Source: Wenjunlia tyrosinilytica (GTDB lineage: Bacteria; Actinomycetota; Actinomycetes; Streptomycetales; Streptomycetaceae). Taken from it: DNA of 64,000 nucleotides. Both the position numbers and the translations under genes were made by a program. Shown here piece after piece: positions 21,074 to 32,642 of the stretch. The notes under the pieces were generated by a model. It ran no database searches, was not told the origin of the DNA, and was given only the letters and a program-made list of their open reading frames with translations. The stretch is from NCBI RefSeq assembly GCF_014646055.1, contig NZ_BMMS01000006.1:116882-180881 (forward strand). Reading direction: 5' to 3'. The stretch's first letter is position 1. Every line of letters starts with the position of its first letter.

Positions 21074-21737
21074 TCGGCAGTCCCGCGAGGTCCTTGACGT
21101 CACGGGCCAGGTGCGCCTGGTCCGCGTAGCCGGTCTGCGCGGCCACGGTCGCCAAGGGCGTTCCGGCGCGGGCGGACTCCAGCGCGCGCTGCATCCGCAG
21201 GACCCTCAGAAGGGTCTTCGGGCCGTAGCCGAACGCGTCCAGGCACCGCCGATGGAGCTGCCGTTCGCTCAGGCCGACGGCACGGGCGACCCCGGCGACG
21301 GGCTCGCCGCGCTCCAGCGCGTCGACGACGAGGGGCGGCAGAGGCACAGGTGTGCGGTGCGCGGCCGAGGCCCGGGCGGCCACGGCTTCCAGGGCACGGC
21401 CGCGGTCCGAGGCCGCCGCGACCTGCTCGGTCAGTTCCCTGACCTCGCGGTCCGGCCGGAGCGCCGAGAGCGGAACCCGCTGGTCGCGCAGCTCATGGGC
21501 GGGAACGCCGAGGACGAGCGGCCCGGTGCCGGGTCCGAACCGGACCCCGGTGTAGGCGGTTCCCGGGCCCTCCACGACGACGTGGGCGTGGGTGTCGGGG
21601 CCCGCCACGAGCAGGCCGTCGCTCCAGATGAGGTCCATGCACCCGTCGGGCAGCACACGGGCCTGCTGGACGGAGGGCGTCGGCGTCCGCGACCACACCA
21701 CCGCCCGCGCGAGACGCGACGGGCGTTCCTCGTACAT
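21051..21737 (-). CDS. AraC-family transcriptional regulator
   Basis: 228 residues; ATG 21737 with GGAG very close upstream. The N-terminal half (VLPDGCMDLIWSDGLLVAGPDTHAHV) is the DUF6597-type sensing domain. The C-terminal half carries the double helix-turn-helix of AraC regulators: VAGVARAVGLSERQLHRRCLDAFGYGPKTLLRVLRMQRAL and LATVAAQTGYADQAHLARDVKDLAG. It probably controls the adjacent VOC and PPOX genes, with whose 3' end it overlaps tail to tail. Confidence 0.9.
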   Translation of the reverse strand: MYEERPSRLARAVVWSRTPTPSVQQARVLPDGCMDLIWSDGLLVAGPDTHAHVVVEGPGTAYTGVRFGPGTGPLVLGVPAHELRDQRVPLSALRPDREVRELTEQVAAASDRGRALEAVAARASAAHRTPVPLPPLVVDALERGEPVAGVARAVGLSERQLHRRCLDAFGYGPKTLLRVLRMQRALESARAGTPLATVAAQTGYADQAHLARDVKDLAGLPITALLIR

Positions 21738-22195
21738 GTCTCCAGGATCCCCCCTCGGACTGACGACCGTCCGCCCGAGGGCTGGGCGGCGGTGTCAGTC
21801 CGAGCGGTGGGCGGCGGTCCGGTAGTGGGCGGGGTACTCCGTCAGCAGGGCGTCGGTGGGCTCCGCGCCCAACTGGCGAGCCGCCGGCTCGTCGCCGTTC
21901 GCGTGGCGTGGCGTGGCTGGGCTGGCTGGGCCTGAGCCTGAGCCGTCCGCTGCGCGCGGTCTGGCGGGCGGGGCAGCGGCCCGTCGGCCCGCCCATGACC
22001 TGCTCTCGCTGACGAAACAGGGTTGAGTGTTATAGACTCAAGTTTGCTGACAGAGTGCGTCGAGTTGCTCGGCGGTGGCTGAGTGCCCGGTGAAGGCAGT
22101 GGCCCGGAGAGGACCGGGAAAAGACCGGGAAAGGACCCGGAAAAGACCGGGAAAAGACGTGGCATGGCTTGGTGGAACAGGAGGTTCAGTAACCC
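21738..22195. other. Leader and promoter region of clpB
   Basis: 458 bases with no well-supported gene. On the minus strand a frame ending at 21795 reads sensibly for about 60 codons (ending LLTEYPAHYRTAAHRSD) but has no start codon, so it may be a remnant. The region also holds the clpB HAIR/promoter at about 22009-22042 and, at 22116-22159, four degenerate copies of a GACCGGGAAAA unit inside the clpB leader. Confidence 0.5.
22022..22042 (+). promoter_or_regulatory. HAIR operator of clpB overlapping its -10
   Basis: GTTGAGT-GTTATAG-ACTCAAG, one mismatch from the HspR consensus. TATAGA within the spacer is a good -10 element, with CTGACG about 16 bases upstream as a possible -35, so HspR would sit directly on the promoter. 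The leader to clpB is then about 150 bases. Confidence 0.88.
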
Positions 22196-24808
<2,613 letters not shown>

Positions 24809-24972
24809 TGAGGGACGGGGAGGCGGCACCCGCCGGAGCATGCCGGAGCCGATCGTCGGCGAGGAGTCCACAATGGGAATGAGGCAATAACGAAGCCACG
24901 TCCGGGATGGCTTGCATCCTGGGGGTCGTCATGGGGGAGGATGGCCGGGATCAATACGAAGGGAACTCCGCG

Positions 24973-25533
24973 GTGAGCATTGACCCGTCCTCGATTCCGA
25001 ACTTCGGCGGCCAGCCGAACCCGCAGCAGGGCTCCGGCGGCTCGCCGGTTGTCCAGCCCGATCAGGACCTGGTCAAGCAGCTGCTCGACCAGATGGAACT
25101 CAAGTACGTCGTCGATGACGACGGCGACCTGGCAGCCCCGTGGGAGGGCTTCCGCGTCTACTTCATGTTCCGGGGTGACAACAACGAACTGTTCGCGGTA
25201 CGCACCTTCTACGACCGTGCCTACACCCTGGACACCAAGGTGAGCATCCTCGAGGTCATCGACGAGTGGAACCGGGACACCCTGTGGCCGAAGGTGTACA
25301 CGCACACGCACGATGACGGTGTGGTGCGCCTGATCGGTGAGTCGCAGATGATCCTGACCGGCGGTGTGAACCTGGAGCACTTCGTCTCCAGCACCGCCAG
25401 CTGGGTGCAGGCGGCCATCGGCTTCGACACCTGGCTGACCGAGCGTCTGGGCCTGGAGGACGAGAAGAAGCCCGAGGACGGCGCCGACGGCGGCCCCGAG
25501 GGCGACGGCGAGGTGCCGGGCGGCGACGCCTGA
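24973..25533 (+). CDS. YbjN-domain protein
   Basis: 186 residues; GTG 24973 follows GAAGGGA. Residues about 30-150 match the YbjN/type III chaperone-like fold: LVKQLLDQMELKYVVDDDGDL, FYFMFRGD-like strand (VYFMFRGDNNELFAVRTFY) and ILEVIDEWNRDTLWPKVY. Disordered acidic tail. Conserved in actinobacteria next to clpB; its function is not established, though the fold suggests protein binding. An ATG at 24931 is a possible longer start without a good ribosome binding site. Confidence 0.85.
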   Translation: MSIDPSSIPNFGGQPNPQQGSGGSPVVQPDQDLVKQLLDQMELKYVVDDDGDLAAPWEGFRVYFMFRGDNNELFAVRTFYDRAYTLDTKVSILEVIDEWNRDTLWPKVYTHTHDDGVVRLIGESQMILTGGVNLEHFVSSTASWVQAAIGFDTWLTERLGLEDEKKPEDGADGGPEGDGEVPGGDA

Positions 25534-25550
25534 CCCGCGAACGCCTTTGA

Positions 25551-25587
25551 CGCACGGCCCCGGGGGAGTCCTGACCCGGGCCGTGCG
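25551..25587 (+). terminator. Terminator after the YbjN gene
   Basis: CGCACGGCCCCGGG pairs with CCCGGGCCGTGCG with one bulged C and a ten-base loop, 18 bases after the stop. Confidence 0.85.
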
Positions 25588-25651
25588 CCGTTGCCGCTCT
25601 GGGTTTTTGCTCCATGTGTTCCTGATGTTCTCGGCGTTCCCGATGTTCTTG

Positions 25652-25688
25652 GCCCTGGGTCTGTGACCTGGGTCTGTGACCTGGGTTC
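25652..25688. repeat. 13-bp direct repeat, nearly 3 copies
   Basis: CTGGGTCTGTGAC twice followed by CTGGGTTCC, just past the stop codon of the minus-strand mannosyltransferase gene. Confidence 0.85.
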
Positions 25689-26873
25689 CTACAGGGCCCA
25701 GCGCGAGACGGTCAGCAGGTATGTGCCGTAGAAGGCCGACAGCAGGGTGAGGCCGCCCAGAACGACGGCGAGCGTGCGCGGTCTGGCACGGGCCAGGGAG
25801 ACCGCCACCGGGACCAGGAGCGCGAACGCGGGCAGCAGGAAACGCGGTTTGCACTGGAAGTAGTTGGTGCCGCCCACGGTGATCACCAGCAGGACCGCGC
25901 TGTAGACGACGAGCGCCACGGGCTGCCGGTCGGCGAGGGAGTGCACGAGCAGGAGCACCGCCACCAGGACGAGCGCCAGCGACATATAGCTCACCAGCCA
26001 GGACCGGCTGGTGACCAGGAACCGTACGAAGTGGGCGGTGTTCACCCCGAAGTCGAACTCCGAGCCCCATCTGCTCTGCACCCGGAAGTAGCCGTCGAGG
26101 CGCCCGTTGCGCCACCCCACCAAGAGCACATACCCCAGCCAGCCGCAGGGCGCCAGCGCGGCCCCGGCCCACGGCCGCCACCCGCAGGCGCCCCGGCTCC
26201 GGTGCAGCGCCACCAGTGCCGCCGACCCCACGGCCGCGGCGACCGCGACCCCGTTCGGCCTGGTCAGGCCGGCCGCGATGGCCAGCGCCCCGGCCCACAG
26301 CCAGCGCCCGGTCAGTGCCGCGTACAGCGACCAGGCGGCGAACGCGGTCAGGAGCGACTCGGTGTACGCCATGGACTCGACGACGGCGTGCGGCAGGATC
26401 CCCCACAGCACGGCGAGCAGCGTCCCCACGCGCGGCCCGTGCAGCCGCTCGCCGACCATGTAGATGCCCCAGGCGGCAACCGCCGCCGCACTCCACGACA
26501 CCAGCAGGGCCGCGTTGAGCGTGCCGACGGGCAGGAGGGTGCCGACGGACCGGATCAGCCCCGGGTAGAGAGGGAAGAACGCCTGGTCGTCGTAGATCAC
26601 ACCGTGCCGGAACGGGGAGGGGATGACCGTTCCATAGCCGTAGTCGGCGATGCGCGAGTACCACTGCCCGTCCCAGCTTCGGCCGAGGCGGGCCCGGGGA
26701 CGCAGCCCGATGTGCCACGACCACAGGGCCACGCACGCCGTGCACAGCAGCCGGACGGCGGCATAGGCGGCGATGGCGGGAGCGGCCCTGCGCAACGCGG
26801 AGCGGAGGGGCAACGCGACTGCCGCACCGTCGGCCGAGGCGGGCCGATCGGTCGTCGGGTCGGCCGTGTACAC
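25689..26873 (-). CDS. PIG-V-like mannosyltransferase, GT-C membrane protein
   Basis: 394 residues; GTG 26873 follows GAGGAG. About nine to ten membrane segments. After the first one, the luminal loop has WDGQWYSRIADYGYG and FFPLYPGLIR, the signature of the PIG-V/GPI mannosyltransferase 2 branch of GT-C enzymes, which use polyprenyl-phosphate-mannose. The second acidic loop motif ESMAYTESLLTAFAAW and GLTRPNG are also typical. A substrate on the outer face of the membrane is expected but unknown. Confidence 0.85.
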   Translation of the reverse strand: MYTADPTTDRPASADGAAVALPLRSALRRAAPAIAAYAAVRLLCTACVALWSWHIGLRPRARLGRSWDGQWYSRIADYGYGTVIPSPFRHGVIYDDQAFFPLYPGLIRSVGTLLPVGTLNAALLVSWSAAAVAAWGIYMVGERLHGPRVGTLLAVLWGILPHAVVESMAYTESLLTAFAAWSLYAALTGRWLWAGALAIAAGLTRPNGVAVAAAVGSAALVALHRSRGACGWRPWAGAALAPCGWLGYVLLVGWRNGRLDGYFRVQSRWGSEFDFGVNTAHFVRFLVTSRSWLVSYMSLALVLVAVLLLVHSLADRQPVALVVYSAVLLVITVGGTNYFQCKPRFLLPAFALLVPVAVSLARARPRTLAVVLGGLTLLSAFYGTYLLTVSRWAL

Positions 26874-27017
26874 AGTTCCGCTCCTCGAGGAGTCCGCAGG
26901 ACGACTGTGTACCTATTGCCCGCAATCCCCATCCCCCGGAGCCCCCGTCAAACCTTCCACCCACTCGGCCGACCCCGAACGGCCCAGCCCGACGACGTCG
27001 GGATGAGGCGGAGCGGT

Positions 27018-28181
27018 CTAGAGCCGCTTCAGACGGGAGACCGCTTCGTCGAGGACGTCCGTCTTCTTGCAGAAGGCGAAGCGGACGAACGGGGAGCCGG
27101 CTTCCGCGTGGTCGTAGAAGACGACGTTCGGGACGGCCACCACGCCGCAGCGCTCCGGGAGGGAGCGGCAGAATTCGAGGCCGTCCTTGTGGCCCAGGGG
27201 GCGGATGTCCGTGGTGATGAAGTACGTGCCCTGCGGGCGGAAGACCTCGAAACCCGCCGCCGTCAGTCCGGAGGCCAGGAGGTCGCGTTTGGCGCGGAGG
27301 TCGTCGCGCAGGGACGTGTAGTACTCGTCCGGCAGGGCCAGGGCCTCGGCCACCGCGTACTGGAAGGGGCCGCTGCTCACGTAGGTCAGGAACTGCTTGG
27401 CCGAGCGGACCGCGGTGACCATGTCCGGGGTGCCGGTCACCCAGCCGACCTTCCAGCCGGTGAAGGAGAAGGTCTTGCCCGCCGACCCGATCGTCAGGGT
27501 GCGCTCGCCCATGCCCGGCAGGGAGGCGATGGGGAGGTGGCCGCCCTCGAACACCAGGTGCTCGTACACCTCGTCGGTCACGACGAGGAGGTCGCGCTCC
27601 ACGGCCAGCTCCGCGATCGCGGTCAGTTCAGCCGGGGTCAGCACGGTGCCGGTGGGGTTGTGGGGGGTGTTGAGCAGGATGAGGCGGGTGCGGTCGGTGA
27701 CGGCTGCCCTCAGCTCGTCCAGGTCCAGGCCGAAGACATCGCCGTCGGGCCGCAGCGTGACCGGGACCCTGGTGCCGCCCGCCATGGCGATGCAGGCCGC
27801 GTACGAGTCGTAGTAGGGCTCGAGGGCGATCACCTCGTCGCCCGCCTCGACCAGCGCGAGCAGGGCGGCGGCGATGGCCTCCGTGGCGCCGGCCGTCACC
27901 AGGACCTCGGTGTCGGGATCGACGCCGAGCCCGTACCAGCGCTTGTGGTGCTCGGCGACGGCTGTGCGCAGCTCGGGGACGCCGGGGCCGGGCGGGTACT
28001 GGTTGCCGCGGCCCTCGCGCAGGGCGCGGACGGCGGCCTCGCGCACCGCCTCGGGGCCGTCGGTGTCGGGGAAGCCCTGGCCGAGGTTGATCGAACCGGT
28101 CCTCACCGCCAGCGCGGACATCTCCGCGAAGATCGTGGTGCCGAATCCGGCAAGTCGGCGGTTGAGCAGCGGCCGGTCCAT
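27018..28181 (-). CDS. PLP-dependent aminotransferase, class I/II
   Basis: 387 residues; ATG 28181 follows GGGAG (28202 is an in-frame alternative). Fold-type I aminotransferase: INLGQGFPDTDGP near residue 30, NQYPPGPGVPELR near 65, NTPHNPTG near 165, DEVYEHLVF near 195, and the PLP lysine in SAGKTFSFTGWKVGW near 230. This profile matches the succinyldiaminopimelate/kynurenine-oxoglutarate aminotransferase group; the true substrate is not decidable by reading. The kynurenine genes 8 kb away make a kynurenine activity conceivable but unproven. Confidence 0.88.
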   Translation of the reverse strand: MDRPLLNRRLAGFGTTIFAEMSALAVRTGSINLGQGFPDTDGPEAVREAAVRALREGRGNQYPPGPGVPELRTAVAEHHKRWYGLGVDPDTEVLVTAGATEAIAAALLALVEAGDEVIALEPYYDSYAACIAMAGGTRVPVTLRPDGDVFGLDLDELRAAVTDRTRLILLNTPHNPTGTVLTPAELTAIAELAVERDLLVVTDEVYEHLVFEGGHLPIASLPGMGERTLTIGSAGKTFSFTGWKVGWVTGTPDMVTAVRSAKQFLTYVSSGPFQYAVAEALALPDEYYTSLRDDLRAKRDLLASGLTAAGFEVFRPQGTYFITTDIRPLGHKDGLEFCRSLPERCGVVAVPNVVFYDHAEAGSPFVRFAFCKKTDVLDEAVSRLKRL

Positions 28182-28254
28182 ACCGTGTCTCCCTCGGTTC
28201 ATCGTCGGGTGTCCTGCCGGGTCGGGCTGGGCGAACGTGTCAGGGCGAATATGT

Positions 28255-28324
28255 CGGGTTGAACGCCTTGGGTCGATCGTCTTGGGTCGAACGTGTTGGG
28301 TCGAACGTGTTGGTTCGAGCGCCA
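28255..28324. repeat. Degenerate 14-bp tandem repeat, 5 copies
   Basis: Units of the form TGGGTCGAACGTGT at 28255-28268, 28269-28282, 28283-28296, 28297-28310 and 28311-28324; two are identical, the others differ at 2-5 positions. The array sits in the shared upstream region of two divergent genes. Confidence 0.85.
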
Positions 28325-28452
28325 TCCTGCGCCCAACCTCTGGAGTTGCTCAACTGTGCTTTGGCGCGGTTGGGCGCGGGGCATCACCGTCGCACGCATC
28401 GGTAGCACGGTCCCGCTTCGGGGGAATGCACGGATAGAAAGCAGGTGGGGGG

Positions 28453-28740
28453 ATGGGCTTTCTCATCGGGGCCGTGGCCCTGGTCTTCTTGGTGATGCTG
28501 TTCGTCGCCGTCCGTTCGAGCAACGGGAACGGGGCCGCGAAGCGGCGTCGGCGCTCCGGGTACGGCTCGGCCGGCGGTTCGGGCAGCAGCTGGTGGGCGG
28601 ACGGGGGCGGCAGCTCCGGAAGCCACCACGGCGGTGGCCACCACTCGTGCGGTGGGGGGCACTCCTCCTGTGGCGGTGGGTCCTCCTGCGGAGGCGGTTC
28701 CTCGTGCGGAGGCGGTTCCTCCTGCGGTGGCGGTGGCTGA
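28453..28740 (+). CDS. Small membrane protein with Gly/Cys/His-rich tail
   Basis: 95 residues; ATG 28453 follows GGTGGGGG. Residues 1-20 are a membrane segment (MGFLIGAVALVFLVMLFVAV), followed by a basic patch (AAKRRRRSG) and a tail of Gly, Ser, His and five regularly spaced cysteines (HHSC, then four SSC, each followed by GGG). By the positive-inside rule the tail is cytoplasmic. The periodic Cys/His pattern could bind metal or form disulfides. No family recognised. The tail is encoded by a tandem DNA repeat, so its length may vary between strains. Confidence 0.75.
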   Translation: MGFLIGAVALVFLVMLFVAVRSSNGNGAAKRRRRSGYGSAGGSGSSWWADGGGSSGSHHGGGHHSCGGGHSSCGGGSSCGGGSSCGGGSSCGGGG

Positions 28741-29083
28741 CGCACTCGCACATGTGTCACTCGCACACGCGGTGCCACTCGCACATGTGGTCCCAACTGC
28801 CCTTCGGCATATGACCGAACGGCACACAAAATGGAACACGCGCCCGGTGGAATGCCTCCACCGGGCGCATGTGTGCGGGGGTTGTAGTCAGTAGGTATGG
28901 AAACCAGGCGAACTTGGGTAAAAACCCTATGCCGTTGGCTTGCCTCATGATTCCGTGTCCACTGGGCCCCTCGCGGGCACGCGATTACTGAACGCTCTCG
29001 CAGGTCCCCCCAACCCCTGAGGGGCGGGCCGGCCCACCATCCACTTTGTGCTGCACCTCACTTCGTGCTTGCGGAGCCGACCC
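28741..29083. other. Intergenic region with CACTCGCACATGTG repeats and terminator
   Basis: 343 bases. The first 50 hold three degenerate copies of CACTCGCACATGTG; a terminator hairpin is at 28841-28867; the remainder (28870-29040) has an AT-richer part around 28895-28935 that may hold the DUF2617 promoter. I see no gene. Confidence 0.6.
28841..28867 (+). terminator. Terminator after the Gly/Cys-rich gene
   Basis: CGCCCGGTGGA and TCCACCGGGCG form an 11-bp perfect stem with a five-base loop, extendable by one G-C pair. Confidence 0.88.
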
Positions 29084-29617
29084 ATGCTCACGACATTGCA
29101 AACCTCGTACACGGACACCCGGGCCGGGGACCTGGCCTGGTGCCTCGGCAAGGCGCCACTTCCCGCGCTCGCCGTCGCCGATCTCGGCATGGAGGGCGGC
29201 GAGGTCCAGATGAGGCTGCTCGGCGCCTCCCACCAGGTGATCCTTGAAACGGACGAAGGGGTCTGCTCGGAGACCGTGGCCTGCCTGCCCGGGCGCACGA
29301 CTCCGCTGCCCGTCGGCGTGGCCGAACGCCTCGGCGGCTGGGAGTACGAGTTCGCCGCCCGCGTCGAGTCGCTGCCGTCGTCGGCGTTCGGCAGCCGGGC
29401 ACAGGAACTCCTCGACCTGGTGGCGGAACACCCGAACGGTCTCGCAGGCACCTTCCCCGGCGACCCGAACGCGTTTACGGCGATGCTCGTCCAGGTCGGC
29501 GAAGGGGCCGTCAACTGGCGTACGTGGCACGCCTATCCGCAGGAAGGGCGACTGGTGGTCACAAGGTCGCGGGTGCAGTTGGCCGCCGAAACCCGTCAAC
29601 TGCGCTCATGTGGGTGA
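29084..29617 (+). CDS. DUF2617 family protein
   Basis: 177 residues; ATG 29084, with GGAG upstream; GTG 29048 is a possible longer start. The sequence (YTDTRAGDLAWCLGKAPLPALA near the start, HQVILETDEGVCSETVACLPG, and ending WHAYPQEGRLVVTRSRV) fits DUF2617, a family found almost always next to the membrane-bound spermidine-synthase-like gene in actinobacteria, as here. Function unknown; no membrane segment. Confidence 0.82.
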   Translation: MLTTLQTSYTDTRAGDLAWCLGKAPLPALAVADLGMEGGEVQMRLLGASHQVILETDEGVCSETVACLPGRTTPLPVGVAERLGGWEYEFAARVESLPSSAFGSRAQELLDLVAEHPNGLAGTFPGDPNAFTAMLVQVGEGAVNWRTWHAYPQEGRLVVTRSRVQLAAETRQLRSCG

Positions 29618-29653
29618 TTCATGCGTAGTCGAAGTGTGACGTAGCGTGCACGC

Positions 29654-31213
29654 ATGAGCGTGCGCGAGGGGCGGCAGCGCCAAGTGCGGCAGGGCGATGC
29701 CCCCGCCCTGCCCGTCCCCATGGGGCTCGGGCGTGGACTGGTGCTCGCCGCCGTCTTCGTGTGCGCCGCGTGCGGGCTCGTCTACGAGCTCGAACTCGTC
29801 GCCCTCGCCAGCTATCTCGTCGGCGACTCGGTCACCCAGGCGTCCGTGGTGCTGTCCGTCATGGTCTTCGCCATGGGCGTCGGGTCGCTGCTGGCGAAAC
29901 GTTGGTGCGGGCGGGCCGCCGCGGGCTTCGGCGCCGTCGAGGTCCTGCTCGCGCTCGTCGGCGGGCTGTCGGCGCTGGCGCTGTACGCGAGCTTCGCCTG
30001 GCTGGGGGAGTCCCGCTCGGTGCTGGTCGGCTTCTCGCTCGGCATCGGCGTCCTGATCGGCGCGGAGATCCCCCTGTTGATGATGCTCATTCAGCGGATC
30101 CGACGGCAGGACCCCGGCGGGGCGGTCGCCGACCTCTTCGCCGCGGACTACGTGGGCGCGCTCGTCGGCGGACTGGCCTTCCCCTTCCTCCTCCTTCCGC
30201 TGCTCGGCCAGCTCGACGCCGCCCTCCTGACCGGGGCGGTCAACGCGGTCGCCGGGGGCGCGGTCGTGCTGTGGCTCTTCCGCGGCGATCTGAGCGCCCG
30301 CTGCCGGATGGCGCTCTGCACGGCGAACGCGTGCGTGCTCGCCCTCCTCCTGCTGGCGGCCGTGCTCACCGGGCCGTTCGAGGTGGCGGCGCAGCGCGCC
30401 ATCTACGGCTCGGCGGTGCGCCACACCGAGCGCACGGCGGTGCAGGAGGTGGTCCTCACCGGCAACGGCCCCAAGTCGCTGCGGATCTTCCTCGACGGGC
30501 GCCTGCGGGTGAGCGGTGCGAACGAGTACCGCTACCACGAGGCGCTGGCGCACCCGGCGATGGCCGGACGACACAGGCGGGTGCTCGTGCTCGGGGGCGG
30601 TGACGGGCTCGCGCTGAGGGAGGTGCTGCGCTACCGCTCGGTCCGGGCGGTGACGCTCGTGGACTACGACCCCGGCCTCGTACGGCTGGCCCGCACCGAC
30701 CCGCATCTGGTGGCGCTCAACCATGGCTCGCAGCGGGATCCGCGGGTGCGCGTGGTGGTCGGCGACGCCTTCCAGTGGCTGCGGACGCGAGCGGGGGTGG
30801 GGCGGTACGACGTGGTGCTGTGCGATCTGCCCGACCCGGGCATCTCCAGGAGCGCGAAGCTGTACTCGAGGGAGTTCTACGGCCTGGCGGCGATGGCGCT
30901 GGCCCCGGACGGACGGCTGGCCGTGCACGCGGGGGACCCGGAGAGCCGGCCGGAGGCGTTCTGGGCGGTGGACGCCTCCGTGCGGGCGGCGGGGTTGCGG
31001 GCGGTGGAGTACCGGGTGAGGGGGAACTGGGGGTTCGTCCTGGCGTCGAGGCGGGAGCCGCGGCTGCGTTTGGACGCGCGGGCGCCCAAGCTGCGCTCGC
31101 TGACGGCGGCCTCCCTGCGCAGGGCCGGGGCTCTGCGGGCGGACCGGCAGCGGCACCGCGAACCGCCGTCCACCTTGATGCACCCCCGGTACTTGAGCGC
31201 ATCGCTGCCATAG
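29654..31213 (+). CDS. Membrane-bound spermidine synthase-like aminopropyltransferase
   Basis: 519 residues; ATG 29654, six bases after TAGCGT, so probably leaderless. The N-terminal 240 residues contain about seven membrane segments ([22 protein letters not shown] opens the domain). The C-terminal part is a Rossmann-like spermidine synthase domain: [55 protein letters not shown] and [10 protein letters not shown]. Members transfer aminopropyl groups from decarboxylated SAM; the physiological acceptor of these membrane versions is unknown. Paired with DUF2617. Confidence 0.88.
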   Translation: MSVREGRQRQVRQGDAPALPVPMGLGRGLVLAAVFVCAACGLVYELELVALASYLVGDSVTQASVVLSVMVFAMGVGSLLAKRWCGRAAAGFGAVEVLLALVGGLSALALYASFAWLGESRSVLVGFSLGIGVLIGAEIPLLMMLIQRIRRQDPGGAVADLFAADYVGALVGGLAFPFLLLPLLGQLDAALLTGAVNAVAGGAVVLWLFRGDLSARCRMALCTANACVLALLLLAAVLTGPFEVAAQRAIYGSAVRHTERTAVQEVVLTGNGPKSLRIFLDGRLRVSGANEYRYHEALAHPAMAGRHRRVLVLGGGDGLALREVLRYRSVRAVTLVDYDPGLVRLARTDPHLVALNHGSQRDPRVRVVVGDAFQWLRTRAGVGRYDVVLCDLPDPGISRSAKLYSREFYGLAAMALAPDGRLAVHAGDPESRPEAFWAVDASVRAAGLRAVEYRVRGNWGFVLASRREPRLRLDARAPKLRSLTAASLRRAGALRADRQRHREPPSTLMHPRYLSASLP

Positions 31214-31243
31214 ACAACGGCCCGGTGGGTAGGCTCCGAGACC

Positions 31244-32581
31244 ATGGAGCATCAGGTGAACGTCCCGTTTCCGGTTGTCGAGGTGCGCAGAGCGCTCGTC
31301 GATCCCGCCCGGCTGCGCCGCTGCGTTCCCGGGCTCCAGGTCGAGGCGGGCGAGGGCGGCGGTGACAGCGGTGACGAGGTATCAGGCCGCCTCAAGCTGC
31401 GCATCGGCAACACCACCATCACCTATCGCGGTGCGCTGCGGGTGACGGACCAGGGCGACGACCTGCGGGTGGAGGCCGAGGGCAGCGAGACCAGGGGCGA
31501 CGGCGGGGCGAAGGCGACGCTGGTCGTGACGCTGGAGTCGGCGCCGGATGGTGGAACGAATCTGCTGGTGACGGGCTCGGTCCAGGCGGACGGCCGCTTG
31601 GCGGAGGCCACGCCGACGGCGACCGAGTCGTCGGCCCGCCGCCTCCTGGACCGCTTCGCGGAGGAACTGGCGGAGGAATTGGGACGGGGCGGCATCGCGC
31701 GAGTGACCGGCGACGCGAAGACCGGTGACGCTGAGGCTTCGGATGCGAAGACCGGTGATGCGAAGGGTTCGGATGCCAAGCCCGCCGGGGCTAACGCCTC
31801 GGATGCGAAGCCGGGCGACGCGAAGACCGGTGATGCGAACGCCCGTGATGCGAAGGCTGCGGATGCGAAGCTCGGTGACGCCAAGACTTCGGAGCCGAAA
31901 GCCACGGGCGCCAAGGCCGGAGACGCGGAGGCTTCGGACGCGAAGACCGGTGATGCGAAGGCTTCGGATGCCAAGCCCGCCGGGGCTAACGCCTCGGACA
32001 CGAAGCCGGGCGACGCGAAGACCGGTGATGCGAACGCCCGTGATGCGAAGGCTGCGGATGCGAAGCTCGGTGACGCCAAGACTTCGGAGCCGAAAGCCAC
32101 GGGCGCCAAGGCCGGAGATGCGAAGGGTTCGGACGCCAAGCCCGCCGGGGCTAACGCCTCGGATGCGAAGGGCGGTGACGCTGAGGCTTCGGATGCCGAG
32201 CCCGCCGACGCCAAGCCCGCTGACGCGGCCGCCTCGGATGCCAAGGCTGCTGACAAGAAGGCCAACGGCACCGCCGGTGCCAAGGCCACCGACGCCGACA
32301 TCGCCGATGCCGACGCCGCAGGCGCAGATGCCGACGCCGCAGGCGCAGATGCCGACGACATCGACGCCGACGCCGACCGGCCCGCCGCCAGTGGGCGGCG
32401 GACCATGATCGGGCGGTCCGCCGAAGAGGTGGATCACGCCCCGCCACGCGGCCGCTACGCGCCGGTGCCCGCCCCCGAGACCGTCGGCGCGGGGGCCGCC
32501 CTGCGCTGGGCGGCTCCCGCCGCGGCCGCCCTCGTTGCCTCCGCCGTCGTCGTCAGCCGAGTCCTTCGGCGCCGCAAGTGA
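31244..32581 (+). CDS. CoxG/SRPBCC protein with long DAK-type pentapeptide repeat and C-terminal anchor
   Basis: 445 residues; ATG 31244. Residues 1-155 form an SRPBCC (CoxG-like) domain (VNVPFPVVEVRRALVDPARLRRCVPG, then VSGRLKLRIGNTTITYRGAL). Residues about 158-380 are a low-complexity tail of pentapeptides such as DAKTG, DAKPA, DANAR and DAEAS. The C-terminus (AALRWAAPAAAALVASAVVVSRVLRRRK) is a membrane segment with a positive end, so the protein is probably tail-anchored with its globular part inside the cell. CoxG proteins bind lipid-like ligands or membranes. The repeat is also a DNA-level expansion. Confidence 0.82.
   Translation: MEHQVNVPFPVVEVRRALVDPARLRRCVPGLQVEAGEGGGDSGDEVSGRLKLRIGNTTITYRGALRVTDQGDDLRVEAEGSETRGDGGAKATLVVTLESAPDGGTNLLVTGSVQADGRLAEATPTATESSARRLLDRFAEELAEELGRGGIARVTGDAKTGDAEASDAKTGDAKGSDAKPAGANASDAKPGDAKTGDANARDAKAADAKLGDAKTSEPKATGAKAGDAEASDAKTGDAKASDAKPAGANASDTKPGDAKTGDANARDAKAADAKLGDAKTSEPKATGAKAGDAKGSDAKPAGANASDAKGGDAEASDAEPADAKPADAAASDAKAADKKANGTAGAKATDADIADADAAGADADAAGADADDIDADADRPAASGRRTMIGRSAEEVDHAPPRGRYAPVPAPETVGAGAALRWAAPAAAALVASAVVVSRVLRRRK
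31716..32370 (+). repeat. Coding 15-bp repeat array with 195/165-bp higher-order duplication
   Basis: A 15-base unit encodes D-A-K-x-x. A longer block (starting CCCGCCGGGGCTAACGCCTC) recurs at 31781, 31976 and, truncated, 32141; offsets of 195 and 165 bases are multiples of 15. The reading frame is kept throughout. Confidence 0.9.
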
Positions 32582-32585
32582 GGAT

Positions 32586-32633
32586 CCGATCGAGGACCCG
32601 ATCGAGGACCCGATCGAGGACTCGATCGAGGAA
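32586..32633. repeat. 12-bp tandem repeat, 4 copies
   Basis: CCGATCGAGGAC three times and then TCGATCGAGGAA, beginning five bases after the stop of the CoxG-like gene and ending ten bases before the aldose epimerase start. Confidence 0.92.
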
Positions 32634-32642
32634 GGGCCGCCC

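Noticed and set aside
21795..22010. Minus-strand frame ending LLTEYPAHYRTAAHRSD
   Set aside because: No start codon in frame and it runs into the clpB HAIR/promoter region; kept only as a note.
32535..32642. Longer N-terminus of the aldose epimerase through DPIEDPIEDPIED
   Set aside because: The sequence is a 12-bp DNA repeat that overlaps the previous gene; GTG 32643 has a good ribosome binding site.
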